Positions 22,701-34,110 of a DNA stretch of 64,000 bases are shown here, piece after piece. A model generated the notes under the pieces. That model worked only from the letters and a program-made list of their open reading frames with translations, was not told the DNA's origin and made no database searches. The first letter of the stretch is position 1, and each line of letters opens with the position of its first letter. Both the position numbers and the translations under genes were made by a program. Source of the DNA: Asterochloris sp. CNOR1 (Eukaryota; Chlorophyta; Trebouxiophyceae; Trebouxiales; Trebouxiaceae); the NCBI GenBank assembly GCA_963969365.1, contig OZ017746.1, forward strand, positions 2,294,001-2,358,000, in the 5' to 3' direction.

Positions 22701-24184
22701 AGGGCCACCACCAGGGGCACCCACCACAGCAGCAACAGCCCGACCTGCGCCCTGGTCCTGTTGCTGCTGCTGGGACCCACCTTGGGCGCCTCAAGGGCCA
22801 GGGCCAGCGTGCACAGGCAGAGGCTGCCGCTCCTGCAGCGGGCCCACCTGCGGCACATCCGGCACCAAAGCCCCAGGGGATTCTGGCAGAGCACATGGCC
22901 CGGCTGGAGGCTGCCAAGCGCAAGGCAGTGGCACTCAGGAGTGAGGCAGTTCCCCCCGCTGCAGGGGGTACCAGCAGCGATGCCTCCTCTGCCCCAGCGC
23001 CAGGCAGTGCTGCTCCAGGGCCTGGCTCTGCAGCAGGTCCCCTTGGTCAGTCTCCCCGGCCTGCTGCTGCTTTGCCACGGGGGCAGGCAAGGATGGTGGC
23101 GCTGCCCCATCTGCAAGGGAAGCCAGCAGACCAGAAGGCGATAGCGATGGCCGCGGGATCGACTCCATCAGGGCCAACCCCGCCCACCCCTGAACAGCAG
23201 GCCCCTGCTCCGAGCCCAGCAGCCCAGGGCGTCATGGGGAACTACATGGCCACATTGGAGGCGGCCAGGCGCCTGCAGGCGCAGCCCTTGCAGGATGCAG
23301 GGGCTGTGCCCCTGAAAATCACACCACGCTCTGCAGCAGCCTCCCCTGTACCGGAGGAGCCAGCAAAACCAGACTCAGGCACCCCAGAGGGGCCTGCGGT
23401 GGCCACAGAGGGCAAGGGCAGACGCAGGCTGGGGGCAGCCATGTCCAGCCAGCTGGCCAACCTGGCGCGGGTGGCAGCCAACCTGAAGGAGCTGGCGGGA
23501 AGAGTGGAGGAAAGCCCTGCAGCCTCTGCAGCTGGGGGCGCCAGCGGTGCCCCTGGGGGTCACCTGACGGCAGCCACAGCAGGTGCAGACACTGGCAATG
23601 GTGCTCAACTGAGCCACGCCGGGTCTGCTGCCCCTGGCGTGAGGGCGACATCTGCTGGCACCCAGAGGAGTGTCAGCCCTTCAGCTATGCTGAACAGAGT
23701 TGCCAGCGAGGGGGTGCTGGCAAGGGGACTCAGCACTCTCGCACCAGGCAAGCCCTCCGCAGCCGCTGACTCCACTGTCCGCCAGCAGCTGCTGTCAGTG
23801 CCCGCCGCAGAGCTCAGCCGCGTCTCAGCCCAGGACAACAACTGGGTTGGCGGATCCCTGACTCCACCTGAATACTGGTCAGCTGGGGCACAGGAGAAAC
23901 GGCTGGGTCTGCCAGTGGTGCCAGCAGATGACGAGCCCCAGTCGCGGGCCAGCTCCATCACAGGCGCTGTCAGGCCGCGACGGCGCAGACTGCAGCCAGA
24001 CACTGCTGCCCCAGGCAGCCCAGCAGCAGCCCAGCAGGACATGTGCATAGACCAGAGCTCTGTATCCAACCTCTCCCCCCGCCTCATGACCGTGCTGCCT
24101 GACAGCCTGCAACCCTACATGAGCAGCCACCAGAGCAGCCTCTCAACCTCCCTCAAGCGAGCGTCCAGCCAGACAAAGACATAG
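13688..24184 (+). CDS. Large single-pass membrane protein with hydroxyproline-rich ectodomain and long cytoplasmic tail
   Basis: Seventeen exons with matching phases: 13688-13789, 13853-14003, 14198-14309, 15332-15409, 15992-16953, 17157-17201, 17490-17761, 18130-18348, 18638-18859, 19119-19248, 19598-19674, 19814-19886, 19925-20312, 20857-21028, 21361-21463, 21982-22347, 22590-24184 (about 1,688 residues). A signal peptide (HSAVLLLCLAAALDA) is followed by a small Cys-rich patch (CDTGCTAVQAPDGNCVCSC), about 250 residues of PPSPP and AASPPPP repeats, Thr/Ser/Ala linkers, and a folded domain around VITHVDVSTVQ, LQLTINVTFPPVSYQ and LVQNSPAQIISNAKG. One helix (TGIIIGIAAAAGVLLM, about residues 750-765) and a basic stop (ACWRWQWYRM ... 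CTRRQK) follow. The roughly 900-residue tail has SFENSPRYGS and an NPLY motif and four related helical motifs. This looks like a wall-anchored receptor or linker. No kinase domain. ATG 13703 is an equally good start. Confidence 0.82.
17810..18110 (+). repeat. Decayed copies of exon 7 end and exon 8 start inside the intervening intron
   Basis: In intron 17762-18129, 17810-17866 resembles the end of exon 7 (TTTGATGCTNT ... GTGCAGG), and 18013-18110 resembles the start of exon 8, roughly 80% by eye from ggctgtcagcaatgctgtgg onward. The second relic translates as LAVSTVAEPSPV against the exon's LAISTAAEPIPV. A 2-nt difference near the relic's TGCAG breaks frame, so it cannot replace exon 8. The order suggests one tandem duplication of exon 7 end, intron and exon 8 start. 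Confidence 0.75.
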
Positions 24185-24271
24185 CCCCTCTGCAAACGAC
24201 TTGCTCTGTCAGAACTGATGTGCCCTTCATGGTTATGCGACACTGAAGTGATTCTATTCTGGAGCAGCATG

Positions 24272-26151
24272 TCACTCATCATCTGATTCAAATTTGTATG
24301 AATTGATCTGAGTGTCAATGAGTCCGCCCCGGTAGGAGCCGCGCTTCTTCTTGGTCTTCTCGTGCCGGAAGTCCTTGCCGCGCACCTGCAGCAGGCAGGC
24401 CTTGGATGCGGGGTGTGAGAGGTGCTGCCACCGCTTTCTAGCTGGGCAGGAAACCAGCATGCCGCCATTCTCAACCAATTTTGTTGCCCCACAAAGACAC
24501 AGGCCGCCAAGTACAGACTTGTGCCAAGAGGTGCACCCTGCTGCAGCATGGCATCAACGTTGGTGCTCAGCCCTGCCTTGCCGAGGTGTCAACAGTTTGG
24601 ACTGCTGAAGCAATCCAGGCCGACAGGCTCTCCTGCTGCAGCAGACGCCTTGATGTGCACACAGCCTCCCCACTGGCATCTTTCATTCACTGAGGAGGAG
24701 TACAGCACAGTCCATTACACAGGCGGGCCAGGCTCACCTGCTGCAGCGTGGCCGACGCCTTTGCACCCCACCCAGCCTCCCCGAAGGTGTCAGCATACGA
24801 GTTGCTCCAGGACCCACGCTTGCCCAGCCACTCGTCGTCTTTGACGCGCTGGAAGGCCTTGGCCCCAGTGCCGCCGCTGCCGTTGGGCTGCAGGCTGCTC
24901 AAGCCTCTGTGCCCGCTCTGCGCAACCTGAGGGGAGGCGGTGTCTGCTGCAGCCTGGTCAGGGGTGGCGTCCGGGCCTGCAAAGGGGGTGGCGGCATCTG
25001 CATCCTCTTTGTGCTGCTCTGCTGCCGCCTGCAACCAGGGTTGGCACTTGCTTGGAAAGGTGCTGAGCAAGGGTGTGTAGGCAATGATGACCGCAGGCTG
25101 GTGCACACCGAGGGGTTAGCCAAGGGTGCCAGACAGCGGAGTCACATGCTGGCTCGCACACAGGTACACAGCTCCCGACGAATGCTGAGTAAGCATGTTT
25201 ATTGCAGCAGGCAACCGCAATCATAGGGCTGGCTCAATAAAGGGAACAGCGCCTCTAAAGAGGGGTGTGAAACTCAATGACCAGTGATTATGGGGCAGTG
25301 AAGCCCTGAAGAGAGCTGAACAGGGTCCTTCTTGCAACAGCCAGCAGCGACCTGACACTGTTGCAAGCATGCAGACATGGAAGCACACCTTCTGTTTCTT
25401 CCTTTTGAGCTTTAACTCTGGCACGCCGTTGGCTGCCTCTGCCTCTAGAGCTGGAGCAGCATTGCTGTCGCCCTCAGCCTTCTTCCTCCTCTTCATGACC
25501 TTCTTTTCAGCACCATCTGCCACAGCAGCAGCAGGCACAGCAGCCTCTGGCACGCTAGCAGGCTGGGCACCAGCAGCCCTGGACCTCTTCATTCCCTTCT
25601 TGTCCTTCGCAGGTGCAGTCCCTGGTGCTGTCAGTGCAGCCAGGAGCAGTGTGCTGGTCTCAGGCACCTGCTTGCTGGGCTTCTGCTTCTTCTTCTGCTT
25701 CTGCCTGCTGGGCTCTGCAGTGTCTGCCATTGGCTCAGCAGGAGGCTCTGCTGCAAGGCTGTTCTGCTTCTTCCTTTTGAGCTTTGCACGCTTTGCGGCC
25801 ACTGCATCTGCCGGCTGCTCAACGCCATCGGTGGCAGGTGCACCAGCTCCAGCGTCAGCCTGCCTCTTCTTGCTTTTGGTCTTCTTGGCTGGCTGCTCTG
25901 CCTCAGTGGTCACTTGGGTGGGCTGCTCCTGCAGCCAGCTGTGCAGGTGAGCACAATGCGCAGACTGTGCACCTTGTGCACCATCAAAAGGCACGAATGG
26001 CAGCCAGGCTGTGCAAATTGACCTGTAGCATGATTGCCCTGGGCACCAGGGCCTCTGCCCCTGCTGCTTTGCCATCTCCTGTGGCGGCCTGCTCTGCACC
26101 CTTCTTTGCCTTATGAGCCTTCTTGCGCGTCTTTGGCTCCACGGATGCCAT
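24272..26151 (-). CDS. Nopp140/SRP40-type nucleolar phosphoprotein
   Basis: Four exons, all phase 0: 26151-26023, 25928-25389, 25028-24738, 24385-24272; 357 residues. The centre alternates Lys/Arg-rich blocks ([37 protein letters not shown]) with Ala/Glu/Pro-rich acidic stretches. The C-terminus is the conserved SRP40 domain: [50 protein letters not shown], then a final YKFESDDE. Nopp140 proteins chaperone box H/ACA and C/D snoRNPs between nucleolus and Cajal bodies. The protein is shorter than animal Nopp140 (about 700 residues), and the N-terminal LisH-like domain is not obvious. It is convergent with the preceding gene (87 bp between stop codons) and divergent from the next. Confidence 0.9.
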
Positions 26152-26296
26152 TGCAAGCCCGAGAGGTCTGCTGTCTGCTGACTCTCAGAGTTGAGGCCTA
26201 TGTCACACTGCACTTTTTCATCCTGCAGCCCACCTCTCCTCCACAAAACAGCTGTTTGTTCCTGCCCTCTGGCAGCCCCTCTGCTGAGGTCCTGTG
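26152..26296. promoter_or_regulatory. 145-bp bidirectional promoter, Nopp140 / J-GPALPP protein
   Basis: Only 145 bp separate the two divergent start codons (26151 minus, 26297 plus). Both transcripts must begin in or overlap this segment. Both products are nuclear RNA-processing proteins, so co-expression is plausible but is inference. Confidence 0.55.
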
Positions 26297-29200
26297 ATGC
26301 CTGCCCATGGCAGTTTCGAGGGGGCACTGGCCTCCATCAATGCTTTGGATGAGGCAGAAAGAGAGGAAGCTGCCCAAAGTAAAAGCAGCAGCCTCAAGAA
26401 ACAAGCAAACGGGACGCATGCCAAGCAGTCCAACAAGAGAAAGCACGGTGAAAAGGTGCCCTCTCACACACTTCAAGAGCTGCACTGCACAGCCTCTGAA
26501 TGTGTGTTCACCCAAGCCAAGTGCAGCATGGCATCTGCCAATGATATCTGCAGGAGGGCAGGCACAGCAAGAAGAAGAGCCGGAAGCGCAGCCGCAGGGA
26601 CATGCCAGCCAGCAGCAGCGGTGGTGAGGGGTCTGAGCCTGAGGTGGACCTGCACGAGAGCCTGCGCAGGGGCCAGGCCGCCGTGCGCATCGTCCGGGAG
26701 CTGCTGGCATGCCAGCCTGAGCTCGCAGGGGAACTGCGGGAGGTGAGGCTCCGTCCCTGCAGGCCCCCACTTTGGATGGTGTCTGCACCACGTGGGAGCT
26801 GCATGCCAGCCTGAGCTTGGAGGGACCTGCTGGAGGTCAGGTCCTGCAAAGGCAGGCCCCTACTGGGGCCCGGTACTCAATTGGAGCTGGTGGCCAGCTA
26901 GCCTGAGCTTGCAGGGGACCCTGCGGGAGGCATGACACTTACAGCACGCATTGGCAGACGAGTGGTTGTGAGTGATGGCCACACCGCAAACACCGGCACG
27001 AGCCCCTGGCGTGCCACTGATGGCAGCAGGAGTGTCCAGTGCACAAGCAGCATACAGGCAGCCAGCTTGCGGGGCACCTGCAATGACAGGGCAAGGCTCT
27101 GTCGCAAGCTGAGGCCCTCATCTGGCATCCCTCTTGCAACTCTCCAGTCCCAGAGCAAACCACTGATCTCACCCTGTCACGCGGCCTGGACCCCCTCAAA
27201 GCAGCCTCTTCGTGTATCTACTCTAAGCAGGCTGTGTGCAGGAGGCAGGCAGCTGCTTGTCCTGATGCCTTCCATCGCTTTTCTCCCTCTCTGCAGCCAG
27301 CCCTGGGCCTAGTTGTGTGTTGGCTGCCAGGCACTCATCTGCACCTGCTGCAACCTCTCGACTTTGGGATCAGGCAGATGCAGGAGACAGGCAGCTGCTG
27401 ATAGCGACGCCGCCATGTGTGCCCTTACGTGCAGCTGCTGCACCGCCTGGACTCAGGGGAGGCTGTGGACATTGGGGGCATCCCAAGCGTAAGCCTGAAG
27501 GCTCAGCTGGCAGGTCTTTTCACCAACCTCATGCTCAAAAGCCTGCGCCAGGTGAGCAGGCCCTCTGTCCCCCTGCCGGTGCGTGCGCTGTGCCCTCTGC
27601 TCCTGGTCACTTCACAGGTTCCTCTTGGGGCTGCCTCTGGCACCGCAAAATCCACACTTTGCCAAGGCTGAGAGTTGACCTGTGCTGCAGGACCTGTACA
27701 CTCGGGGCCGGCATGCAGAGTCCTGCCTGAGCTTCCTTGGGCCTGTGATTGCTGAGGCGCGCGCACAGCCTGCCTCAGGTATTTACGCATGATTCCTTGC
27801 ACATCATCGCGGTGTGCAGGTTTGTCCTGCTGTGGTCCGAGGTCTTGCCTGAAGGGCTCCCACTGGCACCAGTCCAAACATTGCTGTGCCTGCTGCAGGT
27901 GCCCCACCAGATGCAGGACCACCTGCTGCCCAACCAGCAGCCACAGTGGGGCCCAGCCCAGCTCCCAGGAGGCACCCAGCCCCATGTGTCGCACAGGAGC
28001 AGGCGGACCCAGGGCCACGGCCTGCGGGGCCACCTGCAGACACCGAGCCTGCGGCAGACATTGGGCCTGCCCTGCCACCTGGTCTGGCCAATGGGCATGC
28101 CACCAGCACAAAGCATAGGCCGTCGGCAGGTGGTGAAGTGGACGGTCAAAATGACGATCTGCCAGAGGAAGAAGCGTCAGGCCCTGCTGTGCGCAGGGCA
28201 GGGCCTGCAATGCCTCCTGTGGAGCTGCTGGTGGCGGCTGCACAGGTGTGGCGGTATCTGTAGCTCTGCTGCGCTGCGTCGCAAGGTGCTCAAGACGCTG
28301 CCTGCTTTGCGCATAGCAGGGCCTGCAATGCCCCCTGTGGAGCTGCTGGTGGCGGCTGCACAGGTATAGCTCTGCTGTGCTGTGTCAGAAGGGCAGCTCA
28401 AGGCAAAGCTGCTCTGCCTCAGGATTGTGTCAGCACATAGCAGCCATGTTGTGCCTTTTAGGCATGCTCTGTTGCACAGCCGTTCCAGTGTCCCTCCTGT
28501 AAGCCTCCAGACTTCACTGCCTGCTTGTGTCCATGAGATGTAGATGGCACCCTGCACAGCCAAGCTGATCTTGGCTGCTCACAGTGCACCGAGGCACACT
28601 TGTTGTGCAGCAGATGCAAATCAGCTCATGCCTTGTCCAGCCCATCTGTCCTGGCTGCAAGGTGGCAGCTTGCACATAATCAATCTGCACAAAGCTTGAT
28701 GACCTCATCAAAAGCGGCTTCCGTGGCTGCAGATGTCATGCCAGGAGGTTGAACAGGCCAGCATTGACCCTTTTTCAACTTTTGCACATGACTCACTGTG
28801 CCTGCAGATGTCATGGCATGAGGATGAGGAGGATTTGGAGGACCTCATTGGGCCAGCTCCCCCTGAGCTGGCAGGGGAGCTGGAAAGTGTGGGTGGTGAC
28901 GAGCGCTCCGCAGAGGTTGTGCGCGTGCTGCGGTGAGCGCCTACTGCAGAGGAACGGAGTCTCTGTTCAGGAGGTTGCACACGCGGGGGGGGGGGGGGGG
29001 GGGACGGGGTTCACCCTGTGGTGCTGGGGAATAGGAAGGCTGTCGCGCTCTGCCTGAATGGACTGCAATGGAGGAGAGGACCTGCCTACAGCATGGCAGT
29101 GTTTGGCCCTGGCAGCCAACGCACTGCTGCAAAGCCCATGCAAGCCAAGACTGTCCTGTCCTCTGTCCAGTCAACACGCACAGCCTGGCAGACGTGAGTG

Positions 29201-31606
29201 GCGGCTTGCTGTGCTGCTTGAGCATCGCCCCGGGCACCTGCAGCACAGCCTGCATGCATGGCCATGCCCTGGCAGTGGCCTGCGAGCCGCAGGCTGCTGG
29301 AACGCTCTCTTGGCCCTCTTGGGCACCAATGGACCATTGCCGTGTTGACTCTGCAGGCTGCTGGAACGGCCTGAGGACAGCGCAGCTGATGCCTACGAGG
29401 TTGTCGGCCTGGAGCCATCGGCCAAGGCAGCGGAGATTAAGAAGCGCTATTGGCGCCTCTCCCTGCTCATTCACCCAGACAAGTGCCCCCACCCGCGGGC
29501 CCATGATGCGTTTCAGGCCGTCAGCAAGGCCGCCAAGCAGCTGCAGGTCAGTGTTGGAGATCTGAGTCATGTGGGAACAGGGCAGCCACAGCCTTGCCGT
29601 TTCGTCCTGCCTCCCTAGCTTCCTGGCTGGTCTCTGCAGACACAAGGGTTCAACCAGTTGCTCTGGCAGGCCTGTCAGAGTCTAGCAACACGAACTTTTG
29701 CCTATTGGCCCAAGACACAGTGCCACTCCCAGTCTTCTTCATCCTGGCCTGGCCTCCCCAAGCTCCCGCCGCAGGCTCACCGAGCCAGGCCTGCCATGCT
29801 TGCTGCAGGAACTTTGGCGGGGCATGTGGATGGTGATCTGGAGGGATGCCCGCCTGCACTGAGCGACTTGGGCTGCTGCATGCTTGCCATGACGGCAGAG
29901 TGGGAACAGGGCCCCTCAACGCTGTGGTGGCTGCTGCAGGATGCAACTGGGCGCCGCGAGGTGGACCAGGGGCTGGAGGATGCCCGCCTGCGGCGCATTG
30001 CAGAGGAGCTGGCAAAAGGGGAGGAGACGCAGCGCCAGTGGCGTGTGGCCCGGGGGCAGGTGGGTGACCCCTTGATGTGTTGAAGCAATGCTGCGCAAGT
30101 GGTGCCAGACCTGCTGTGCTGTCCGGGTGCCGAAGCGCATGGGCACTCAGCATGTGGGGTACCCCACGGCGCTAGCGGGTGGGTGGCAGTCGAGGTGGCC
30201 AGGTGAGGTGCCACAGTTGCACCGGCCTGGGGAAAGGGTTTTGGCCAGCTGCATGTCTGTGGAGTGCCAAGGGAGCTGTGCACAGGCTGGTGAGGCGATT
30301 GGCGGGGCACTGATGCCCAATGGGTGTAGTGGGTTGCCGTCTGTTGCGCATGTGCGAAGCATGTGGGTTGGCAAGAAGTGTCATGTGTAAGCTGATGGGC
30401 GGCAGTTGCACATGACATGTGGGGTGCCACCAATGTGCTGCAGGAGCAGGTGGGTCGCCAAAGCAGGGTGCAAGGGCGCAGCATGTGGGGTGAGAGGATG
30501 CGTGCGCAGACGGAGTTGGCATGTATATATCGACTGGCCTGCTGACTCTCTCTGGCCCTGCTGTGAGGTCCTCAAATGTGTGGGTCATGAGGTTTGCTAG
30601 GTGGGTTTTTGTTTGGAAACAAGTCTGCTGACGCCTGCGCCTGGCCTGCAGGCTACTGCTGAGGATCTGGCTGGCCCTCGTGGCCCCCAGCAGCGTGATG
30701 GCTGGATGACAGAGCTGCCAGCAGCCAGGCGGGCCTCTGCCACTGCAATGATGGCCCAGAAGAGCCAGGTAGGCTCAGCCTGCCCTCTCCCAAGGACCCA
30801 GCCTGCATTTGCCTGTCATCCATCCCACATGCCAATGTCTCAGAGTTCTCATCAACAAGCCAAGTTATCAGCGCCTCAGTCACCATGGGCGGCCTGATGT
30901 GTAGCCTGGATGATGGGTGCGACATCTGTTGCTTTTGTACACGCAGACAGCCTTCAGCGCGCAGGGCATCAGCGAGAGGGGGGACACATCTGGGTGGACT
31001 TCCACCCCACAGCAGCGCGCCCAGATGCAGCTGCAGGGGGCCAGCGCCAGTGGCCTGGCCCTGCTGGGGACTCAGGCCTATGCAGACCCCACTCAGTCTG
31101 GGAAGCCTGTTGCTCCTGTGGGAGCAGGGCCTGCACGCAAGACGCTGGTGCAGCAGCACACAGAGCGCCTGGAGGTGGGCTGCTGCACCTGCTGTGGGGC
31201 CACCTCATAGCAAGAGCAATGCTGCCCTGGCTCTTCATCAGCTGCATTGCTAGCAGGTTAGCTGGTGGCAGCTCATTTAGACCTGCCTGTGAGAGCATGG
31301 GGCATGAGCTGTACCATTTGTGCATTGCAGCACTGCTATCATGAAATGCTTCCATGCATCTGTCTGCAGAAGCAGAAGAAGCAAGCCAGGAATGAGAAGG
31401 CTGCCAAGCAGAAGCAGCCAGCCACGGCTGCTCAGGAGGACACCTCCTGGGTGGGTCAGCATCCCTGGCGCCCCTTTGACAGGGAGCGGGATCTGGGAAT
31501 TGCGCCAAAGCCTGTTGGCAAGGAGGAGCTGCTGAAAAGCGCAGGCAGCCTGAGTGGGCGCTTTGGTGGAGGCGGCGCCTCCGGAGCACAGCGCAGCTTC
31601 CTTTGA
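26297..31606 (+). CDS. J-domain protein with GPALPP motifs and C-terminal DUF3752
   Basis: Exons: 26297-26455, 26554-26742, 27435-27551, 27691-27778, 27899-28245, 28808-28932 (or from 28733), 29357-29546, 29940-30059, 30652-30768, 30947-31174, 31370-31606; about 638 residues. The N-terminus is Lys/Arg/Ser-rich. GPALPP-type motifs occur as IGPALPP and AGPAMPP in exon 5 and IGPAPPE in exon 6. A J domain (YEVVGLEPSAKAAEIKKRYW, HPD in LLIHPDKCPHP) follows, then the DUF3752 tail with RDGWMTELP, SERGDTSGWTSTP, SWVGQHPWRPFDRERDLG and a final QRSFL. The same domain order is found in Arabidopsis At1g65280. DUF3752/GPALPP1 proteins are linked to splicing; the J domain should recruit an Hsp70. The 692-nt second intron could hide another exon. 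Confidence 0.92.
28305..28388 (+). repeat. Near-identical intronic copy of the end of exon 5 (GPALPP motif)
   Basis: gcagggcctgcaatgcc, gtggagctgctggtgg and cggctgcacaggt at 28316-28363 repeat 28197-28246 with a single difference, and the homology runs on into the intron (tagctctgctg). The copy keeps a GT donor (CACAG|GTATAG) and a CATAGCAG upstream that resembles an acceptor, but the phases do not fit in-frame insertion. It looks young. Confidence 0.85.
28985..29004 (+). repeat. Run of 20 consecutive G
   Basis: An uninterrupted G20 tract lies 52 bp downstream of the donor of exon 6 of the J-domain gene, on the sense strand of the intron. Such tracts can form G-quadruplexes and are prone to length errors in sequencing. 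Confidence 0.95.
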
Positions 31607-31794
31607 CATTTCAATCAATTCAAATGGACTCGCAGCTGTCCTGGCCACCAGTGTTTGCAGCCGATTGAGACCTGACAGCCATTTCATCTGCTTTGAAGTG
31701 TAGGCATGCATGCAAGCCGCTGCACAAGTCACAAGCCACTTGAGCGTTCTGTTGAAATGGGTGACATGTCATTTCAAGCAATGGGAGGCAAGGT

Positions 31795-34110
31795 CTATTG
31801 CCGCACAAACACAAGGCCGCGACTGCCAGGTCTAGCTCGCAACCGCCTGAAGCGCCTGGAGGGCGAGATGACTTCAGCAAGGCACTGAACCTGCATCTCT
31901 GTCTCTGTGCTTCGGCCAGCAGCAGCGGCCATGCTGCCCGGACCATCAGGTGCCGCTGCCTCTGCAGAATCTTGCTTCCCTCCAAGCACGGCTGATGTCC
32001 TGCTGACCTGAGGCACAGCTTCTCCCAGGGATTCCATGCCCTGGGCATCGCTTGTCTGGCTGCTGACGTCCAGGCCTGCATGGCCGTGGTGCCCAGGACT
32101 GCCTGACCGTAAGGACACAGACTTGACTGGCGGGGCAGCCGCTGCGGCCTGGCTGCTGGCATCTTGCGCAGCGCAGATTGTGCCTGCCTGTGCGCCTGGC
32201 TGCAAGCTGCCAGGCTGGTCTGCAGCCGGGTTGGCTTGTGCATGTGCATGTGCCTCAGCACGCAGCATCATGCCGCTGCTGATGCTGGCAGGGCTTGCAT
32301 CCAAAGCAGCCAGAGCTGCAGCCCAGTGTCCCACCCACCGCTCCTCTGGATCTGGCTCTTCTGCCTGTGCAGGCCTGGGCTGGCTGCCCGTGCTCCACTC
32401 CTCAGACATCAGTGCCTCAGCCACTCTGGCACCTGCAGCAGCCACTGCTACAGCGCAAGGGCTGCCCTGTGCCTCTGATGTCTGCTGCAGGTGCTTTGGG
32501 GAGCCTGCAGCACTCCCCGGGGATCCATGCGCCGCCGGCAGGCTGCTCAGCGACGCCAGGTCTTGCAGCTGCCTGGGGGAGAGCTCCGCGGGCTGCAGCG
32601 AGCTCATGATGACCTGGGGCTCCCGCACGTGGCTTGTGGCAACCGTGGAGAACTTCACACGCCGTGCTGGCAGCGCAGCCATGCTGCTGCAGGGTGATGC
32701 TGCCGACAGTGTGCTCTGAGCTGCTTGCATGGGGCTGCCCACGCCCTTGGCTATCGGGCTGGACGCCAGCCTGGCTCGCTTGAGGGGTGGCAGCTGCCCC
32801 TTTGTGTGCCTGTCTCTGCTGCCAGGCGGTGTGCCAAAGCCAAGGAAGCCCAGCAACCGCTTGAGTGGCGTGGTCTGCGGTCTCTCATGAGTCTGCCCTT
32901 GGTGGCATTCTGGCTGAGCAGCCAGGGTGCCTGGCGCAGGGCCAGCAGCGCAGGTGTCCTGGCCCTGACACTGCCTCGCTGCGGCTGCCGACCGTGCGCG
33001 GCCAGCTGGCGGCAGGCTGCAGCAGGCCTGAGCACCCAGACACTGCCTCTGTGCTCTGGTGTGGTCCTGTGGAGTTGCCTGGGGACTTGGGCCCAGCCTG
33101 CCAGGTAACAGGCTGGCAGGCAGGGCAGAGGCGCCTGGGGACGTCAGTGGGAGGGCCTTGCCATTCAGGCTATGTGCACTCCTCAGCTGTGGCGCCAGCT
33201 GCTTGTTGGGCGAACTGAGGCTGGCTCGCACAGCAGCAGGTGGAGCGGACCCTTCAGCGACACCTGGACAGCACAGGCTAAAGTAGAGCAGATCAGGATG
33301 GGTTTGGTGTGCCACCGCCATGCCAGCATTGCAGGCCTTTGTCTGCTCTGCTCTGCACAGGGTGATGAAGGGCAGGTCTCACATGCTGCTAGCACTGCGC
33401 AAATAGAAGCCCATGCAGCGGCAGTATGAGCCAGTCTGCACCTGCTGTGCATTGCTGCTGTGTGTCTGATGAGCTTGATTGAGCAGTACTTGGCCATGGC
33501 AGCTTATGAGACCCCCTGGAGTGCCTGCATGGGAACACTTTGATCCAGGACTTGCTGCAGGAGGACACGTGCACAGCTATGTTGTGGAGAAGCATCATGT
33601 GTCCTGGACGCCATAGCGGTCCTGCTGTTGCACTCACGTGCACATCAGGTAGGGGTGCTGTTTGGCCACAGAATTGAGGTTGAAGCTCAAGCCTATAGGA
33701 GAAGATGATGCAAATCCAGTGCTCGGCCCTGCACTGCTCTGGCCTGCAGCATTGTCTTTGCCTAAGGAGCCCTGCATGCTGCCACGCTGAGAAGGCGATC
33801 CTGGTGCTGGGGTCTCCTGCTTATGGCTTGTCCAGTCTGCAGAAGAACCTCTCATAACAATCAATACGTATACACTTCAGGCTGTACACACAGCTGCATG
33901 AGCGCCAGTTGATCATGACAGCTTTCCCACCAGGGGCAGACAAGGGCCAGCTGGTCTCTTAAGCTCTTTGCAGGCATTCTTACCGCGGAAGGTGACTGAG
34001 CTGGCCTGGGAGCCTAGCACGTTTCCAAAGCTGCTGCTGCTGCTGCTCGACAACACGGCATGCTGGAAGTTGCAGGGACTGGCCTTGAACTGAGGTGAAC
34101 GCAGCTGCAT
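31795..34110 (-). CDS. Unrecognised Ser/Ala/Pro-rich protein, probably nuclear
   Basis: Three exons with consistent phases: 34110-33984, 33836-33638, 33277-31795; 602 residues. The start is the first ATG and opens MQLRSPQFKASPCNFQ, followed by a short Ser run. The protein is mostly low-complexity Ser/Ala/Gly/Pro with short basic patches (TPLKRLLGFLGFG, LPPLKRARLASSP, ARRVKFSTVATSH) and a basic end (PSRRFRRLRARPGSRG). The LKR and KRAR patches could act as nuclear localisation signals. Ordered-looking segments are QPAELSPRQLQDLASLSSLP and WVGHWAAALAALDASPAS. I recognise no family; the splicing model and uninterrupted 493-codon last exon support a real gene. It is convergent with the J-domain gene (188 bp between stops). 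Confidence 0.62.
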
